Positions 61,289-64,000 of a stretch of DNA of 64,000 nucleotides are shown one piece after another. Source of the DNA: Cellulosilyticum lentocellum DSM 5427. Its GTDB lineage: Bacteria > Bacillota > Clostridia > Lachnospirales > Cellulosilyticaceae. The notes beneath the pieces are model-generated. The model saw only the letters and a program-made list of their open reading frames with translations. It searched no databases and had not been told where the DNA came from. The stretch's first letter is position 1. Each line of letters begins with the position of its first letter. The stretch is taken from assembly GCF_000178835.2 (NCBI RefSeq), contig NC_015275.1, positions 2,501,001 through 2,565,000 of the forward strand, read 5' to 3'. Both the position numbers and the translations under genes were made by a program.

Positions 61289-63454
61289 TTATTCAGTTGT
61301 TTTTACGATAATCTTATTATTTTTTTCTATTTTTGTACCAGCTTTTGGCATTTGACTCGATATACTTCCTGAGATAGCACCTTCAATTACAAATTTACCT
61401 TCTACTAATGTCTGTGCTTCTTCTATTGTTTTTCCTATCAAATCTGGAACCTCTTCTATTTGATCCATTTGGTTAGTTTTTAAATAAAGTTTTACACTTC
61501 CACCTTTATTCCATAAAGCCTGAGCCTTTGGTGCTTGATCTATAACCTCACTACCTACACCAACAAACTCATAGTCTAACTCATTTTGCTTAAGAATCTC
61601 TACCGCTTCATAAATATTTTTATTAGAAACATCAGGTACTACACTTACTGTACTTGCTGCATTCTCAGCGCTAACATTCAACTCAATATCTAAATAAGGT
61701 AAAATATTTTCCATCATTTCTTTAAAAGCAGCTGAAGGAGCACCTGTTTTATCAGGTAAACCATCAAAAACAACTAATCCTACAACTTCAGGTTTACTGA
61801 TAGGTGCAGCTCCAATAAAGGAAACAACATATTCATCTTCTGGACGCTCTAACTTGCCGTCAACATTCACCCGCTTTTCACCAGTTCCTGTTTTCCCACC
61901 AATATCATACCCTGAAATAGCCGCTGCTGTACCAGTTCCATCCTCTACTACCTTTTTCAAATAGCTCGTCACAAGAGTAGAAATCTCAGAAGAAATAACC
62001 GGACGACGTACTGCTTTTTTCTGATTAAGAAGTTCTTCACCGTCTTCATTTATAATATTAGAAACTACATAGGGTTCCATAAGATACCCACCATTAACGA
62101 CTGCTGAAAAAGCTGTAATAAGTTGCAACGGCGTAACTGTCAGGTTTTGCCCCATTGAATAAGTTGCTTTATCCACAACATTTAATTTCTTGCCTAGTAA
62201 GCCAACTTCTTCTCCAGCTAACTCAATACCTGTCTCCTCGCCAAAACCAAAGCGCTTAATATACTCTAAGAAAACATCATTATCCATACCGCTAGTAAGC
62301 TCCATCATTCCCACATTACAAGAGTTGGCTATTACCTCTTCCAAAGTTTGTACACCATGTCCACCAGTTTTCCAACAACTAATTCTTGTATCTGCTACAA
62401 CCTTATATCCTGGACAATTGTAGGTTTCATCCCCTTTAATAACACCTTCTTCTAATGCCATTGCCATAATAATGGGTTTCATAGTAGAACCGGGTTCATA
62501 CATATATTGCATGGTATGATTTTTCCACGCCTCTAAAAGCTTTTCTGTTTGTTTATCTAAAGACAACCCTTTCCAAGTACTGGCTCCTAATTGTTCACTT
62601 AAATCATTATATGTATTCGGATTATAACTAGGATAGGAATACATACTATAAACCTCACCTGTATTAGGATTCATTATGATTGCAGATGCATTAATGGGAT
62701 TATACTGCTCAATATATTTTTCCATAGTTGTAGTTACATATTGTTGAATCACTTCATCCAAAGTTAAGGTAATCGTACTTCCCGCTTCTGCATCTTGTAA
62801 TTGTCTTGTGATAATTTTAGAACCTTCCATCTGTGAAAATTCTCTACCTGGCTTACCTGCCAAATAGGATTCATACTGTTGTTCTATACCGTATTTTCCT
62901 TCTTCATTTTTATTAAAATAGCCTAATACTTGTGCAGCCAACTCACCTGCTGGATACTTTCTTACATAAGTTCTATCTAATGCTACTCCTCCCAAACCTT
63001 TAAGAGGCTCTGCTTTTTCAGTAGATATTCTTTTAGCTAGAATATAATATTTTGAATTAGATCTTTCATTAACGATGTTTCTTATTTCATCGACTGTTTT
63101 GTCTACCTGTTTAGCTAATGTAGCATATAATTTTTCTTGTTGTTCTTCTTTAAGCGTTAGAATATCTTTAGGGCTTAAAATAACATTATACGCCAAAACA
63201 CTTGTAGCCAATGTCTTATGATTTCGATCTACAATATCACCACGCTGAGCTGCTATAATAGATTCACTTCTGGTCATATTACTTAAAGCACCCTTGGTAT
63301 ATTCTTCCCCTTTAAAGATTTTAATACTTGTTACTTGCCAACCTAGAAATAAAAAAACACCAAAGAAGCATATATTCAAAATAACAATACGCCTGTTCAG
63401 GTGTTTTCTAGTCACTAGGTTATGCTTTTTCTTTGCTCTTGTCCGTTTTTTCAT
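61289..63454 (-). CDS. pbpB: Division-specific class B penicillin-binding protein (PBP 2B type)
   Basis: PbpB cross-links septal peptidoglycan with FtsW. I chose the ATG at 63454 (721 residues), with AGTAGG upstream; a TTG at 63511 would overlap ftsL and lacks a ribosome site. A very basic tail precedes one membrane helix (about 22-40). The transpeptidase domain has STMK (S323), SCN (378-380) and KTG (521-523). Two PASTA domains fill the C-terminus (about 605-660 and 665-721). It follows ftsL by 16 nt. The two PASTA units and position distinguish it from spoVD. Confidence 0.92.
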   Translation of the reverse strand: MKKRTRAKKKHNLVTRKHLNRRIVILNICFFGVFLFLGWQVTSIKIFKGEEYTKGALSNMTRSESIIAAQRGDIVDRNHKTLATSVLAYNVILSPKDILTLKEEQQEKLYATLAKQVDKTVDEIRNIVNERSNSKYYILAKRISTEKAEPLKGLGGVALDRTYVRKYPAGELAAQVLGYFNKNEEGKYGIEQQYESYLAGKPGREFSQMEGSKIITRQLQDAEAGSTITLTLDEVIQQYVTTTMEKYIEQYNPINASAIIMNPNTGEVYSMYSYPSYNPNTYNDLSEQLGASTWKGLSLDKQTEKLLEAWKNHTMQYMYEPGSTMKPIIMAMALEEGVIKGDETYNCPGYKVVADTRISCWKTGGHGVQTLEEVIANSCNVGMMELTSGMDNDVFLEYIKRFGFGEETGIELAGEEVGLLGKKLNVVDKATYSMGQNLTVTPLQLITAFSAVVNGGYLMEPYVVSNIINEDGEELLNQKKAVRRPVISSEISTLVTSYLKKVVEDGTGTAAAISGYDIGGKTGTGEKRVNVDGKLERPEDEYVVSFIGAAPISKPEVVGLVVFDGLPDKTGAPSAAFKEMMENILPYLDIELNVSAENAASTVSVVPDVSNKNIYEAVEILKQNELDYEFVGVGSEVIDQAPKAQALWNKGGSVKLYLKTNQMDQIEEVPDLIGKTIEEAQTLVEGKFVIEGAISGSISSQMPKAGTKIEKNNKIIVKTTE

Positions 63455-63470
63455 CTTTTTACCTACTTCT

Positions 63471-63905
63471 TTACTTCTCGTATGAGGTATAACTCTCTTC
63501 TGATAACTCAATATAAACGATTTGATGTGGTAAAGGCTCTCTCATACCAAGTTCATTTGCTGCACGTTCACGTATATAATCTAAGTTAAGCTTTTCTGAT
63601 ATCGTCGCTTGTGTTTCACTAATAGCACTTTTTACTGCTATCATATTATTTTTTAATTCAATCAGTTGACCTTGTTTGGCGCGAAGCGAAGCATAACTAT
63701 TAATATAAAGAAAGGCACTTGTAAATAAAACAACACCACAAAAAGAAAGTTGCATACCAAAAGCAATATCTAATTTTTTCTTTTGAGCTTTTCTTGGACG
63801 TTTTAATGGCTCAGTACTTGGTACAGGACTAATAATCGGCTGTTCATAAGCCCGTGCTGTACTATCATACTGGTAATTATACCCCTTCTTAAACTCCTTT
63901 GCCAT
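63471..63905 (-). CDS. ftsL: Cell-division protein FtsL
   Basis: FtsL is a small bitopic divisome protein that partners with FtsQ/DivIB and DivIC and activates FtsW-PbpB. The 144-residue protein has a 45-residue basic cytoplasmic tail, one membrane helix (about 49-67), then a leucine-zipper-like coiled coil (SLRAKQGQLIELKNNMIAV) and an external tail. Sequence conservation in this family is low; the call rests on topology and on the rsmH-ftsL-pbpB order. GGAGGGG lies about 7 nt before the ATG. Confidence 0.88.
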   Translation of the reverse strand: MAKEFKKGYNYQYDSTARAYEQPIISPVPSTEPLKRPRKAQKKKLDIAFGMQLSFCGVVLFTSAFLYINSYASLRAKQGQLIELKNNMIAVKSAISETQATISEKLNLDYIRERAANELGMREPLPHQIVYIELSEESYTSYEK

Positions 63906-63920
63906 ACTTCACCCCTCCAA

Positions 63921-64000
63921 TTATAACTTCTCTATAATTCTTAATTTAGCACTTCGAGAACGTGGATTAATTTCTATCTCCTCATCTGAAGGTAAAATTG
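63921..64000 (-). CDS. rsmH: 16S rRNA m4C1402 methyltransferase RsmH, C-terminal end only
   Basis: The minus strand from the window edge reads ILPSDEEIEINPRSRSAKLR and then IIEKL before TAA at 63921-63923. The EINPRSRSAKLR block is the conserved C-terminus of RsmH (MraW), which methylates C1402 of 16S rRNA. The rest of the gene lies outside the window. It stands upstream of ftsL, as in most dcw clusters. Confidence 0.88.
   Translation of the reverse strand, partial: ILPSDEEIEINPRSRSAKLRIIEKL

Noticed and set aside
62370-62382. A KTGG sequence in PbpB that looks like a KTG motif
   Set aside because: It lies between the SxxK and SxN motifs, out of order; the true KTG is further on, in IGGKTGTGEK.
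1-64000. tRNA or rRNA genes, CRISPR arrays, insertion sequences and prophage genes
   Set aside because: I looked for direct-repeat arrays, transposase or integrase genes (xerD is the housekeeping recombinase) and cloverleaf-like or rRNA sequence, and saw none.

Overview
The window is a 64-kb stretch of conserved chromosome from a low-GC, endospore-forming Firmicute of the class Clostridia. The protein sequences and gene order look most like the Lachnospirales, but I cannot name the genus from the sequence alone. Sporulation genes (spoIVA, ylbJ, sigG, sigE, spoIIGA, spoVD), CodY, DivIVA/SepF and a MurE with the DNPR meso-diaminopimelate motif all support this. Nearly all genes lie on the minus strand; only tmcAL, ylbJ and comM are on the plus strand. 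I see no insertion sequence, prophage, CRISPR array, rRNA or tRNA gene.

Layout in window coordinates. 0-5 kb: deoB-pdp-dacF (nucleoside salvage plus a D,D-carboxypeptidase) and xerD. 5-7.6 kb: lspA-rluD-pyrR with a PyrR-type attenuator leader, followed by a decayed remnant of a uracil permease gene. 7.7-12.3 kb: a division cluster made of an HlyD-like membrane protein, ylmE, sepF, ylmH and divIVA. 12.5-17 kb: der-plsY-gpsA, then spoIVA with its own sigma-E-type promoter. 17.1-23.5 kb: rbgA, three tandem signal peptidase I genes, rnhB, ylqG, ylqH, yraN and pgeF. 23.5-27.7 kb: ylxM-ffh-rpsP-khpA-rimM-trmD-rplS (SRP and ribosome maturation). 27.7-35.5 kb: the DUF177 gene-rpmF-plsX-acpP-rnc-smc-ftsY. 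35.5-37.9 kb: pta-ackA. 37.9-40.4 kb: tmcAL and ylbJ. 40.4-46.7 kb: codY, topA-dprA, comM, nrdR. 47-49.5 kb: spoIIGA-sigE-sigG. 49.6-64 kb: the division and cell wall cluster rsmH-ftsL-pbpB-spoVD-murE-murF-mraY-murD-ftsW-murA-ftsQ-ftsZ, with no ftsA and no murG.

The genes form a growth-and-sporulation core. Peptidoglycan precursor synthesis (MurA, MurD, MurE, MurF, MraY) feeds the FtsW/PbpB/FtsL/FtsQ divisome positioned by FtsZ, SepF and DivIVA. The SRP/FtsY/LepB/LspA group handles protein export and lipoprotein maturation. PlsX, PlsY, GpsA and AcpP make phospholipid. The sigma factors at 47-49 kb probably drive several promoters seen in the window.

The most interesting observation is at 61,223-61,290. 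The ribosome-binding site of spoVD lies in the 3' arm of a perfect 14-bp inverted repeat directly after pbpB and is followed by a T-run. A good sigma-E-type promoter overlaps the 5' arm, so its transcript should start inside the loop. Vegetative read-through RNA would be terminated or have its ribosome site masked, while mother-cell RNA would escape. Next in interest is the pyrP (uracil permease) remnant at 5.2-5.4 kb, where the pyrR attenuator is still kept.
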